64,000 nucleotides of DNA from Endomychus coccineus. Lineage: Eukaryota; Arthropoda; Insecta; Coleoptera; Endomychidae. Shown here one piece after another: positions 1-9,225 of this stretch. A program made the position numbers and the translations under genes. Position 1 is the stretch's first letter; the number at the start of each line of letters is the position of its first letter. Where the stretch lies: NCBI GenBank assembly GCA_958510875.1, contig OY294067.1:193385322-193449321 (forward strand). Direction: 5' to 3'. Below the pieces are notes generated by a model, which saw only the letters and a list, made by a program, of their open reading frames with translations, was not told the DNA's origin and made no database searches.

Positions 1-262
1 TAAATCTGAATTTTGATCACAATCAGTGGGCGATACTTTATCATTTTTTATATTCAGCCCTATAAATTTCAAAAACACCGCTCCAATTGCAGTTATTGAT
101 TACTCTCGACAAAACGAAGTTCTAAAAGCTGGTCCCGTAGATATTCGTTTGGGATTTGAAACTACTAAGAACATCCTCGCAAATACATCTGGATATTGTC
201 TCATTCTACACGATCGTTTAATTCGATACAATCCGTTAAACAGTGCTGTAAGAGCTCTATAA
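1..262 (+). pseudogene. Polinton major capsid protein, C-terminal fragment
   Basis: About 85 codons corresponding to the last part of a Polinton-type major capsid protein (hexon-like, predicted double jelly-roll). The segment VIDYSRQNE, followed by PVDIRLGFE, YCLILHDRLI and a YNPL near the end, matches the C-terminus of the complete copy at 60957-62159 and the copy at 15317-16528. The frame shifts near base 60, and the rest of the gene lies outside the window. It is followed after 2 bases by the VDxQGF gene, the same order as in Polinton B. Its orientation is opposite to that expected for the ATPase at 2451, so it is either a separate copy or an inverted part of Polinton A. Family assignment rests on similarity between the copies and on known insect Polintons. 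Confidence 0.8.
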
Positions 263-264
263 TT

Positions 265-470
265 ATGTTCATTGTTGATGTTCAAGGTTTTCAATTTCGC
301 AGAAGCAAGTTTCTTTGCAAGGAAATTGCTATAATAAATTCTTTGAATGGAGTGTGTGCTCACGCTATAATTTCAGCACCCTCTGAATCTAATACGTTGA
401 AGAAGGATTTCAAATATCAAGTGAACTGGCTTGCAAATAATTTACATGGATTTGGTTGGAAAAGTGTTTT
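265..470 (+). pseudogene. VDxQGF-motif Polinton protein, N-terminal fragment
   Basis: The frame starts with ATG at 265 and encodes MFIVDVQGF, then a KEIAI motif and HGFGW. It is the counterpart of the gene at 14792-15314, which also directly follows the major capsid gene. A (V/I)D(V/I)QGF start followed about ten residues later by KE(I/M)AI resembles the first motif of DEDD-type exonuclease folds, but that is inference; the function is unknown. The fragment stops where hAT sequence begins, around 460-480, near a run of ten T. Confidence 0.65.
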
Positions 471-483
471 TTTTTTAATAAAC

Positions 484-2226
484 GGCCTTTACCGGATTTG
501 AAAGGATTAGTTATGACAGGTAAATTTCAAAATCGATCATTTAATACTGATAATTATAAAAAATATGTATGGTTCACGGGATCTGAGGTACACAATAGAT
601 TATATTGCTGGTATTGCTTGCTATTTACATCAGATACAACTTCATGTTGGGGGCACTTGGGTTATAATGATTTGAAAAATTTAGCTCGTGGCCTAGACAG
701 ACATGAAAAATCGCAGGAACATATTACATCGAGTATTAAGTTTAAATTAACCGGTAAACAGAATATAATATTGGTAATTTGATTGATTCTGCTCGTACAC
801 GCGAAATTGAAAATCATAATAATATAGTTGAAGAAAACCGCGGTTTTAAAAAAATTTATTGATTTCTTATTGTATTTATCATCTCAAGAGTCGGCTTATA
901 GAGGGCACGATGAAACTGAAAATTTAGTTAATAAAGGTAATTTTAGGGAATTGTTAGATTTGTTTTGTAAATACGACAGTAAGCTTCGCGATTTTATGAG
1001 TAACGCGTCAGTATTTGCAGGCACCTCAAAAACAATACAAAACGAAATTCATGATTCAATAAATTATGTCCTCCGAAATCACATAGAGGATGAATTATTG
1101 AATGTCCCTTTTTTTTCGTGGCAGGTTGACGAAACAAGTGATATAACGTGTAAATCACAATTATCGATAATTTTTAGATTTGTAAAAAATGGACAACTAG
1201 TGGAAAGATTTTTAGGGTTTTACGATGTTAGTTCGGGAAGAACAGCGATCAATTTATTTAATTTCTTAATGGAAACATTTCAACGATTTGACTTTGCGAA
1301 TAAATTAATTGCTCAAACCTACGACGGCGCATCTGTAATGGCGGGACATTTAAACGGTCTTCAAACAAAAATAAAATCAGTTTCGCCTCAGGCTATTTTT
1401 ACCCATTGTTACGGTCACAACATGAATTTGGTTTTAAGTAATGCATGTTATTCCATTAAGGAAGTTAGAATTTTTTTTTCCAACATATCGTCATTTTCAA
1501 ATTTTTTTAGCAAATCCACCAAACGAACTGAAATTTTGAATAACATAGTAGGAAACAGAATTCCCTGTAATGCTCCAACTCGATGGAATTTTACATCACG
1601 TGCAGTGTTTACCATTCTCAAAAATAAAGACAAATTAATTGAAACATTTGATTTTATATTAAACAGTGATGACTTTTCGACAGATAAGGTTTCATTAAAT
1701 GCTGCTGCTGGTTTAAAATCTTATTTAGAAAATGAAGAATTTTTGTTTTTTCTTGATACTTTTAAATTAATATTTGAACAAACTGTTCTTATTTTTCAAA
1801 TTTTACAACATAAATTCACTGATATAATTTATTCAAGAGTTCGTTTGAAACATCTCATTGATAAAATTTCAAGTTTCCGTAATACAGAATTTCATTTTAA
1901 TATTTTATTTGAAAATTTTTCAACTGATGAGGCTCCTCCCGCGAAAAGGAGAAAACATATAATTTGGTAGTCAAGAAACTACATTATAAACAACTTTTTT
2001 TAAGAAATTTTAGATACTATTAAAGGTCAAATTGAGATTCGATTTTCCGATTCACGTGAATTGAAGTTTTTCGACTTGACGAATAGAAGATGTTTCGAAT
2101 CTTTTCCAAAAGAGTTTCCCAATACACTTTTAGATAACTTAGTTCTAAAATATAAATTTTTTGATAAAACAACACTGCACAATGAATTATGCGTTATATA
2201 CTCGGATAAAGATATTTTAGGCCAGT
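484..2226 (+). pseudogene. hAT transposase (TTF-type zinc finger plus DUF4371/RNase H-like)
   Basis: The pieces lie in at least three frames. About 484-780 holds a TTF-type zinc-finger region (WFTG, NRLYCWYCLLF, H-x3-H-like end). From about 828 to 1970 is the long catalytic region with FFSWQVDETSD (first acidic residue), AQTYDGASVMAG, THCYGHNMNLVL and PTRWNF, all typical of DUF4371-containing hAT transposases. A shifted frame at 2030-2226 continues with RFSDSREL and YSDKDILG. The C-terminal dimerisation segment is not visible. Frameshifts near 780 and 850, the stop at 1970 and the missing 5' end make this a dead gene. The enzyme would have cut and pasted the transposon in the nucleus. Confidence 0.85.
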
Positions 2227-2402
2227 AGGACAGTAGAAAAAATATCAAAAATCCAAAAAAAAATAAAAAACAAAAAACGAGAAACTCTACACCTCCATGT
2301 GGATCTTGCTGGGCAACAATTAATTTTGTCACTGAAGTAGCTGGTACGGTCGCTGTGCAAAAGTTAAATTAATTGGCTGAGTAGAGTATAGTAAAAAAAA
2401 AA

Positions 2403-2450
2403 CGTTTTATGTCCAGCCTCCTCTCTTAAAAAGTTCACGAGCCGCCACTG
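2403..2450. repeat. hAT 3' terminal inverted repeat
   Basis: Read on the minus strand, the end starts CAGTGGCGGCTCGTGAAC and continues with a purine-rich stretch. It abuts ATPase coding sequence at 2451. The partner left repeat is absent. Confidence 0.6.
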
Positions 2451-2845
2451 ATTCCGAAACTATACAAACCCCCGATCAAGCTAAAAAAAATTCTAGATTT
2501 ATTTTTGATGATGTTGCTTGCAATAAACAGGATTCTATTAGAGAATATTTCAGTATGGGTCGACACAAAAAAGTAGATTGTTTCTATCTATGTCAGACAT
2601 ATTCTTGTATTCCAAAACAACTAATTCGCGATAATGCTAATATGATAATTTTATTCAAGCAAGATGATCTCAACCTTAAACATGTATATGATGATCACGT
2701 GAACACTGATATGAAATATGAGGTACTCAAGGAGATGTGTTCGAAATGTTGGTTAGATAATTATGGATTTCCCGTTATTTCTAAAGATAATGATATTGAT
2801 AAAGGTCGATATAGGAAGACATTTGATCAATACGTACACTTATAA
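2451..2845 (+). pseudogene. Polinton A packaging ATPase (FtsK/HerA-type, A32-like), C-terminal part
   Basis: Encodes the C-terminal half of the Polinton genome-packaging ATPase. A Walker B segment reads FIFDDVAC, followed by SMGRHKK, DCFYLCQTYS and a C-terminal RYRKTFD before the stop at 2843-2845. The Walker A half is missing because sequence upstream was replaced by the hAT element. The same gene in Polinton B (28973-32557) carries the Walker A motif. In complete elements the protein would pump DNA into the capsid. It is followed after about 180 bases by the DUF8207-like gene, the same order as in Polinton B. Confidence 0.85.
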
Positions 2846-3023
2846 TAAACAGACCATTAAACGGGTCCGTTTAAAAGCTGTTAAGCCTGATCAATGGGTC
2901 TGTTCAAAAGCTGTTCTATCTGATTAACAGGTCGGTTCAACAGCTGTTAGGTTTAAGATAAATACTTATGAAATAATCATAATATTTTAATTAGGATTCT
3001 ACTCTGCAAATAGGTCTATCGTT

Positions 3024-3972
3024 ATGGAAGTTACTAGTAAGGATTAAGTAAAAAAATTATTGAAAAACGTAAAGTTATCAAACGCAAACTTGATCAGTTG
3101 GGGAAATCATAGAGGAAAAAAAATATGAACCTATAACGAAGCGATTGCAAACTATTGCTACTTCTTTAGGTGATAATAAATTTAAAATAAAACAAAAGGG
3201 GATTGAGGAATTAGTTTAGCCGGAAAACATCAACACTTTCATTGAAACATCACCACAAATTGCTTCATCAAGTAAAAAAAACTTTTTGAATCGGATTCTG
3301 ATATTGATAGTGGGGAAGAGGCTGATGAGGATGAGGATGTTAATCTTTCAAAAACCAAACCAGTTGATGCAGAACAAAATTTTCATGATTATTATGAAAA
3401 ATTGGATCCGTTACCGAGAAAATATGTTAGAGGAATGTTTCAAGATGTTAAAGGGGAATTTGATAACAAGTATGGAGTATACAGTGTCGGTGAGGGAATA
3501 TTGAAAATTGGGAATAAGGAAATCGATTTTAAAAAGTCTGATATTTACATAGATGGATCGAAATATACAGGTACACCAGGACTTTACGAACTGATATTTA
3601 AAAATAAGCCAGATTCTAATGTTTACAAAAAAGCTGATTTGGATACATATCACTGTAGTTAATAAGACTAGTACAGATAGAAGAAATTATGATCCGCAAC
3701 AACAACGTACGGGAAATAGATCATATGAATATTCATTAATAGCAGGAGTAAAACCAAAAAACACTCCAACTAAAAAGATTGGTAAGGGTATGCTAATGGA
3801 TGTGACTAACAATCCGATAGAGTAAACATTTTGGGATGATTCAAATGAGTCAGTTGAACTGTTAGTTGCATCTCAAACTGCTGACCATACAGGTCATACC
3901 AACGAAATTAATTCTGTAATTGAAGAACTACGTGAAGCGAACATTATTGAATATAATCATGGCTATAGATAA
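3024..3972 (+). pseudogene. DUF8207-like Polinton protein (A copy)
   Basis: Starts at ATG 3024, but in-frame stops appear soon after and the coding pieces lie in several frames. Recognisable parts are a lysine-rich N-terminal helix, the core DPLPRKYVRGMF (from about 3402), YTGTPGLYELIF (about 3567), and a C-terminal HTGHTNEINS followed by EELREA. All three are shared with the Polinton B copy at 32775-33794. The function of this conserved, insect Polinton-associated family is not known to me. The normal stop has been lost, so the frame runs 14 bases into the next gene. Confidence 0.75.
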
Positions 3973-4402
3973 ATTTGGAAGATTCGCAGATAGTATTGTA
4001 ACAATTTCAAGTGAACTCGATCTAAATGACAATAAACTTATCAATGTAGGTGATCCTGAAAATGATGATGATGGTGTTAATAAAAAATATGTTGATAAGC
4101 TGATTAAAATTGAAAAATGGGGGTTTATAAATATTTGTTTTGAGGGTGATACGATATCAAATAATGGAATATTCTATTTAAAAATTGATGATAACTCCAA
4201 CTACTCATTTCTTCTTGAGTAGGTAGTAGATGTTCGCATTTCTCATCCGCTTTTGATAATCTTAATCAATAATAATGAGTACACAAAAAGCACTCTGATA
4301 GGATATAAATTACAACTTAAAGATGAGATTTCATTCAAGAAAATTTCACCATTTAAAATTGATAATTTTATTTGTCATATGTTAGTGAAACATAAAATTT
4401 AG
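3959..4402 (+). pseudogene. Fibre-like protein of Polinton A
   Basis: Starts at ATG 3959 (MAIDKFGRF). The middle contains LDLNDNKLINVGDP followed by D-rich residues and VNKKYVDKL. That pattern of leucine/asparagine repeats ending in a DPxxxxDGVNKKYVD box is typical of the shaft or collar of trimeric tail-fibre-like proteins. A TAG stop at 4220-4222 interrupts the frame; the same frame then continues open to the stop at 4400-4402. It sits between the DUF8207-like gene and the integrase; Polinton B has nothing at this place. The receptor-binding or fibre role is inference. Confidence 0.55.
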
Positions 4403-4404
4403 AT

Positions 4405-4496
4405 ATGTCTAAAGTTGAAAGGCAGATTGTTGAAGAATTGCTTAAACCTGCAAGAATTAATTTCAAAAGACGTAGAGTAATAATTGAAGGATTGTA
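4405..4496 (+). pseudogene. Polinton A integrase, N-terminal piece
   Basis: ATG at 4405 follows the fibre-like stop by two bases. The start MSKVERQIVEELLKPAR and KRRRVIIEGLY match the integrase start in Polinton B (33802). The gene is cut at a TA dinucleotide (4495-4496) by the transposon 4497-38018 and resumes in frame at 38019-38020. The lesion is a clean TA-duplication insertion, so before it the gene was continuous here. Confidence 0.85.
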
Positions 4497-4590
4497 CCGG
4501 GATATCAAAAATTATCTTGGTCAAGGGTGGTTGTGGAATCTAAAACCTGTGTCTTACTTCACCTTTGAAATAATTATGTCATAATTAATT
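4497..4590 (+). repeat. Left inverted repeat of the TA transposon
   Basis: Pairs with 37925-38018 read on the minus strand: shared ccgggatatc start, then TTATCTTGG, AAGGGTGGTTGTGG, GTGTCTTACTT and AATAATTATGTCA, with few differences. Confidence 0.8.
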
Positions 4591-5215
4591 TGAAGTTTCT
4601 AAAAGTGCGAAATTTCACAATTTTATACGAATATTGTAACACTCAGAAGTCTTCAGCGCTTTGGACTCCGGGATTTTCACGTGGCCTATCGAAATAAGAA
4701 GGTTCGAATTATCTAAAAACATAATTGTGTGAACGACAGACATCCTATGTAATTAGCTACGAACGAAATCATTTTGACATATGCCTCGAGGAGCTCGCTG
4801 CGCGTAAGTTAGAGTTTATACATTTTACCTCGGTCTTGTTAATTTGGGGCCGTTCCTTGCCCCGTGCGACCGCCGCCAGTTGTAATAAAGTGTTTTTGGC
4901 TATGGGCCCTTAGCTTTTATCCGCTTCGTGTATATTTTGGTCGCCAGAAAATTCCCTTTGGTACGTCGCACGTTAGACGCGCGTAGCTGAGATCTGGGAA
5001 TAGCTCAAACTGTTTTAATTACATTTTCCTATTTAATGGACATTTATCGAAAAAAGAAGGGCCGTCGGGCACGGTCCGATACTAAATCTAACTACATGGA
5101 GCGAAAACAGCACGCGAAAAGTCGTCGTAAAGCCGTATTAGGTACAACCAGTTTGCACTTTTCTAACTCGCGTGCTACGGGCTTCTCACGTGAACGTCAT
5201 TCAATTTACGGAAAA

Positions 5216-5221
5216 TTAACT
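5216..5221. repeat. Target-site duplication of Polinton B, left copy (TTAACT)
   Basis: TTAACT directly precedes the AGTAGTATACC terminus and is repeated exactly after the ...ACTACT right terminus at 37776-37781. Six bases is the standard Polinton duplication. Confidence 0.92.
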
Positions 5222-5590
5222 AGTAGTATACCAAGCGGGATTCTGGGACAGTTCGATGGCATGTCCATCCGCCTATGTCCACCAACTCTAACTTCTTGTG
5301 GGGTTGTTGTCAATAACCAGAGGCTTCTTTGAAGAAGTTGTAGTCAATAACCGGAGGAAGAAGTGTCACACGTCATAAGGTGTGTCTACTCTAATGTGTT
5401 CCACCTTGATTAAAGGTGAGCTCAGCCTCGCCCATAATCAAGTCGATAGAATGTGATTTTTATTTTGTGTCACACAATTAGGTTGAAAAAATAGTAATTT
5501 TCATTTTGTTAAGACTTAATATTTTCTCATCTCTGCTGACGTCACACACGCAGATCAAAAACAAATATGAGATGTTAAAATTATTTTGTA
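5222..5590 (+). repeat. Polinton B left terminal inverted repeat
   Basis: Matches the right end on the opposite strand over roughly 370 bases with small indels. Shared blocks include the AGTAGTATACC start, ATGGCATGT, CCGCCTATGTCCACC, AATAACCGGAGGAAGAAGTG and a tract with ATCTCTGCTGA(C/G)GTCA. The right copy is longer because that last tract is repeated. Confidence 0.9.
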
Positions 5591-5783
5591 TTAATAATTC
5601 GAGTTTATGATAATCATATCACTTGTTGACCTTTACTGAACTTTCTATCGAAAGTGAGATTATTCTGAATCGAGGAATGTAAATAAAACATGTGTGTACG
5701 ATATAATAATTATTTTATTATTTAAAAGAATTAGGCTACACATTTTACATCTTTGTTCTCCTTAATTCCATACGACATGTACT

Positions 5784-6445
5784 TTATTTAACTGAACACT
5801 TGTGTTTTTTCGATAGACATTCATTTTCCCTGTCAATGCAATTACTGATATTTTGAATGACATCATTTTTCATATGTTGTTCACGTAACAAGTCTCCTTG
5901 GAGAGATTCAAATTTAAGTTTACAATTTGCACTTTGCAAATATTTATAATACTTATATTTACATTCAGTGAATCTAGTCTTGTCATTAATAATGTAACAT
6001 TATTTTTATATACATTAATCAAAGTGTAGGCTATATTAATGCGTTCAGTTAGTTCGCTGATTCTTCTTCTTAAAGTTATATTTTACTGTTGAAATGTAGA
6101 CGTTAATAAGATGTTATCTCTTATCAATGAATCTCTATTAGAAGAATTGTAATTTAAACGTTTAATGTTTTCTTCATATATATTCAAGTTATTTAAACAC
6201 ATATCGGACATTTGTATTTCTTCATCTTTTAAATCATTACATTCATCAAGTCTATCGTTCCATTCTTGATACAATATAAAACTTGTATTGTAAAGTATAT
6301 GATATTCTTCATGTTTTAAGTTATACAGCTCTTTTAAATAATCGATTGTTGTATGATGATAACCAGTTGTGTTATTAGCATTATCACATCCAATATAGGA
6401 GTGCAATGTGAAGAGCAAGATGTTGCACAGTAAGAACAACTTCAT
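5784..6445 (-). pseudogene. Secreted coiled-coil Cys-containing protein (Polinton B)
   Basis: ATG at 6445 opens with an apparent signal peptide (MKLFLLCNILLFTLHSYIGC). The following region is rich in Asn, Glu, Lys and regularly spaced Leu, with potential N-glycosylation sites. A TAA at 6083-6085 ends the first frame, but the same and then a shifted frame continue with coherent coding (Cys at intervals, ending ECLSKKHKCSVK) to a stop at 5784, so the original protein was nearly twice as long. It lies next to the terminal repeat, as does a comparable secreted protein in Polinton A (39259-39876). A surface or secreted role is inference. Confidence 0.6.
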
Positions 6446-6559
6446 TTCTACAAAAGTATTAAGAGAATGAATGGAATATGTGAATACCTCTCTATATTTA
6501 GTGAAACTGTTTGAAACATAAGAAAAAGGTTACTTAATAACTAATAATGATAATAATTG

Positions 6560-6590
6560 TCTGATTTTACACTTACATACTATTTATATT
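6560..6590 (-). promoter_or_regulatory. TATA-Inr core promoter of the secreted-protein gene
   Basis: On the minus strand TATAAATA (6581-6588) is followed about 26 bases later by an arthropod-type TCAG initiator (6561-6564). A likely small 5' UTR intron (GTATTC...TTTTGTAG) lies just before the ATG at 6445. The gene position supports use, but no transcript is available. Confidence 0.45.
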
Positions 6591-6900
6591 ATCTATGCTT
6601 ACGTCAATAAGGTTTACAAATGTCAAATTAATGTCATAGCACAAAAGCGCACACACACTATCATAATACACAGTTTTTTTCTTTATAGTCAAAGTATGAA
6701 GAGTGAATGTGTTTGGAACCGCTCATTCTTTTGAAATCGCATGCAATACATGGAACATCATCCATGTCTGATTCACCTTTGCATGTGGGACACTTTAGTT
6801 TCATTGGTACTGGCATATTTCTTTGATATTATCGAAATTTTGAAAGAGAACGTTGAAACACAAAATTTGTAATGTTGGTGGTGGTGGTGTTGAACTTATT

Positions 6901-7422
6901 TTAGTTGTCTTCACCCTCTATCCTACAAAGCATTTGAAGCACCTTAACGTCAAAAGAATTGTAAGTATCTTTCCTGATGCTACGCAGATCTAGTATTTCA
7001 CACCTGTATGGTAGAAGTGCAATCTGATATAAATCAATTTGAGAACGTAGCCCTCTGAAACAATGTAGTAGATACGATCTTGGTTTCGGAACGATACCTG
7101 AAATTTGGTGTGATAAAAAATTCAATCTTCTATGTTTATATATGAATTCGTTTTCATCATTCATATCAATTATCTTCCAATCTTCTTTGGGTGGATCGAA
7201 ATCTCCTCCGAAATATAAAATATCCACATGTTCACAACTGGTTGAGGTTCCAATAATGAACGTTATGAATTCCCCAGCGATTATCCAATTTTTAGATGGT
7301 AATTGTAATTTTTCAACGTATTCCATCAAACTTGGACAACATACGCTTACGAATTTTTTTGCATCGTAAACGCTGGTTAGCACACTGCGAACAAAACTGT
7401 TGTATAATTGAGACAAAGACAT
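6901..7422 (-). CDS. Unknown Polinton B protein, possible nucleotidyltransferase fold
   Basis: The first ATG is at 7422, giving 173 residues; the frame is open slightly further upstream but without ATG. Visible features are AGEF, then CEHVDILYFGG, later SQIDLYQIALLP, and a C-terminal SFDVKVLQMLCR. A short glycine-containing segment followed by an xxDxD-like hydrophobic strand and a later FD(V/L) strand is reminiscent of polymerase-beta-type nucleotidyltransferases, but the key GS motif is not evident. It is intact, unlike most neighbours. It lies between the secreted protein and the small intron-bearing gene, all on the minus strand. Function unknown. Confidence 0.5.
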   Translation of the reverse strand: MSLSQLYNSFVRSVLTSVYDAKKFVSVCCPSLMEYVEKLQLPSKNWIIAGEFITFIIGTSTSCEHVDILYFGGDFDPPKEDWKIIDMNDENEFIYKHRRLNFLSHQISGIVPKPRSYLLHCFRGLRSQIDLYQIALLPYRCEILDLRSIRKDTYNSFDVKVLQMLCRIEGEDN

Positions 7423-7483
7423 CCTCACAAACTGATTAATTATTACTTTATACAAATTTTCAGACTATTTTGTTTAACGAATG

Positions 7484-7708
7484 TTAATTTTCATTCTTCC
7501 TCTTGTTTCTAGTATTGTAATAGTTCCAAATATTTTTGTTATAATTGTTATTAGTTTTTACCCATCGATAATAATCTTTTCCAATGACATCATCTTCTTT
7601 AGCCTGTGTATATCTTTTCTCCATTATTATCCAATCCTCATCCAAAAAGGGCTGTGCCTGATACGAAAATGAATGTTCTGCTACATTACCAACAAACTCA
7701 TAATTCAT
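7484..7708 (-). CDS. Small unknown ORF (74 aa)
   Basis: ATG at 7708, MNYEFVGNVAE, aromatic-rich, Asn/Lys-rich C-terminus (NKRKNEN). It lies between two other minus-strand frames with about 50-60 base gaps and could be a separate small gene or a further exon of the gene at 7756-8146. No family recognised. Confidence 0.35.
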   Translation of the reverse strand: MNYEFVGNVAEHSFSYQAQPFLDEDWIIMEKRYTQAKEDDVIGKDYYRWVKTNNNYNKNIWNYYNTRNKRKNEN

Positions 7709-7755
7709 ATAATTGATCTGTATTGTATATTTGTTCCATTATGAAAATATCTTTA

Positions 7756-8146
7756 TTATCGATGAATATTTAATTTGGAAAGCTTTAATGACGAATTGGA
7801 CAATTCTTCTTTGCACTTCAAGTCTTCTAGAAATGCGGTTGTTTCAACTTTCTGACATATACCACAATATTGATCACTCAAAGGACAGAAATAGCTTTTA
7901 CAGAAGGAACGATAACATGTAGTCTGCAAACGTTGTTCCAAAATAATAGGATGTATTCTCTTCTTCACTTTTCGATAACCACAATCCCCTACACGCTCTC
8001 GATGCATAAAAATTTTCTCTAATTTTGAAATCTGATGAAAAAAAAATAAAAATTAGAGATGCATATAAAATTACAATACAAAGAAATACCTTTTCTCTTT
8101 TTTCAAAGAATTCTTCAATTTTAATGAATCTAGGATGAGTGATCAC
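7756..8146 (-). CDS. Small Cys/His-rich protein, spliced (exons 8090-8146 and 7756-8031)
   Basis: Two frames are joined by a 58-base phase-0 intron at 8032-8089 with a GTATTT donor and a pyrimidine-rich TTTTTTTTCATCAG acceptor. The second exon encodes a Cys-rich segment (CYRSFCKSYFC, then YCGICQ) suggesting metal binding. The first exon opens with GTG at 8146 and shows an acceptor-like TTTTTATTGTAG just upstream, so a further 5' exon or a lost ATG is possible. Located between PolB and the unknown 6901-7422 gene. Function unknown. Confidence 0.5.
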
Positions 8147-9225
8147 TGAACTATTCTACAATAAAAAAACAAAGATATAACAACAATAAAGTTATACAAA
8201 AAAAAGCATCTTACATTCTATATAGTTGCTATTCTTATTACAGTGAGAGAGATAACCAAGAGAAAAGATGTTTCAACAAATCATTAATCATTAAATCCCC
8301 AAGGAATAGTATCTGTGTATACATAATTCACAATTCTTTTATCGTCAAAGGGATTTAAAGCAGTTTCAATTTGACTAACAGTAAAAACCTCATGTTTTTT
8401 GAAACAATCATATTTTGTACTACATCAAGATTTGTTTTATACATTAAACAGTTATAGTAATCTTCAAAAAGTTATTTGTCGTAATGATGCTGATGTTATA
8501 CCCTTTACTTTTTTTATGATTCCAAAATTTGAGTCAAATTGTTCAATAAAATTTTGACTATACTTATTCTCAATTAAATTTGTAATTTTTTTAAGTTTTT
8601 CATTTTTATCAGAAGATGGTTTGAAACAATACAGTTTAGAACGCAATCTAATGAATTCAGTCATGATAATACCATTGTTTTCATCCTTCATTAGTCCTAT
8701 TACCTTTTTATTACAAAGAGGAATATTATCAACATTGTTACGTTGATAGTCTGATGTATCAAACATATGGATACCATCCTTGATACATTTGTAAATATCA
8801 TCAACATAAAATTGATATATTAAACTGTCAGTATCAGTGTATAATAATTTTAAATTGTTTTGAAATTTTTCTTTTATATAGTTATAATGAAAATCATATA
8901 AAATGGTTTTTGAAATATCCAAAATTGCCATACCTGCGTATATGGGCTTATTAAAATACACTTTTAATCTTTTCATTTCAATTAATATCATGTTTCCACC
9001 AAAAATTTCAACATTATCACCGTTTGGTTAAGAAATGTGATAATTTGCCCCATACCTTCCTTTCCATTTAGTTACCAATTTTATGTCTATATTTTCGCAC
9101 ATTTTCTATCGTTTTTCCAAAAGGAGCATTTTTCATCAATTTGTAAAAATTCTTTTCAAAATCATTCGAGCTTTGTTTCCTCAAATTGGTATTGAGATCT
9201 ATGTACAGATATTCCAGGAGAGCCG

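Larger units (their letters stand above)
471..2450 (+). mobile_element. hAT-superfamily transposon, 5'-truncated
   Basis: The body encodes a hAT transposase of the ZMYM/DUF4371-like group, and the 3' end reads inward as CAGTGGCGGCTCGTGAAC, a hAT-type terminal repeat with its CA(G) end at 2450. No matching left terminus is present before 471: the element begins inside the transposase zinc-finger coding region. The 5' end and the neighbouring Polinton DNA were therefore lost together. The right flank is in-frame packaging-ATPase sequence of Polinton A, so the element landed in that gene. Confidence 0.8.

Noticed and set aside
4725..4913. Short frame in the left part of the TA transposon
   Set aside because: No start context, no similarity to transposases, and crossed by other frames.
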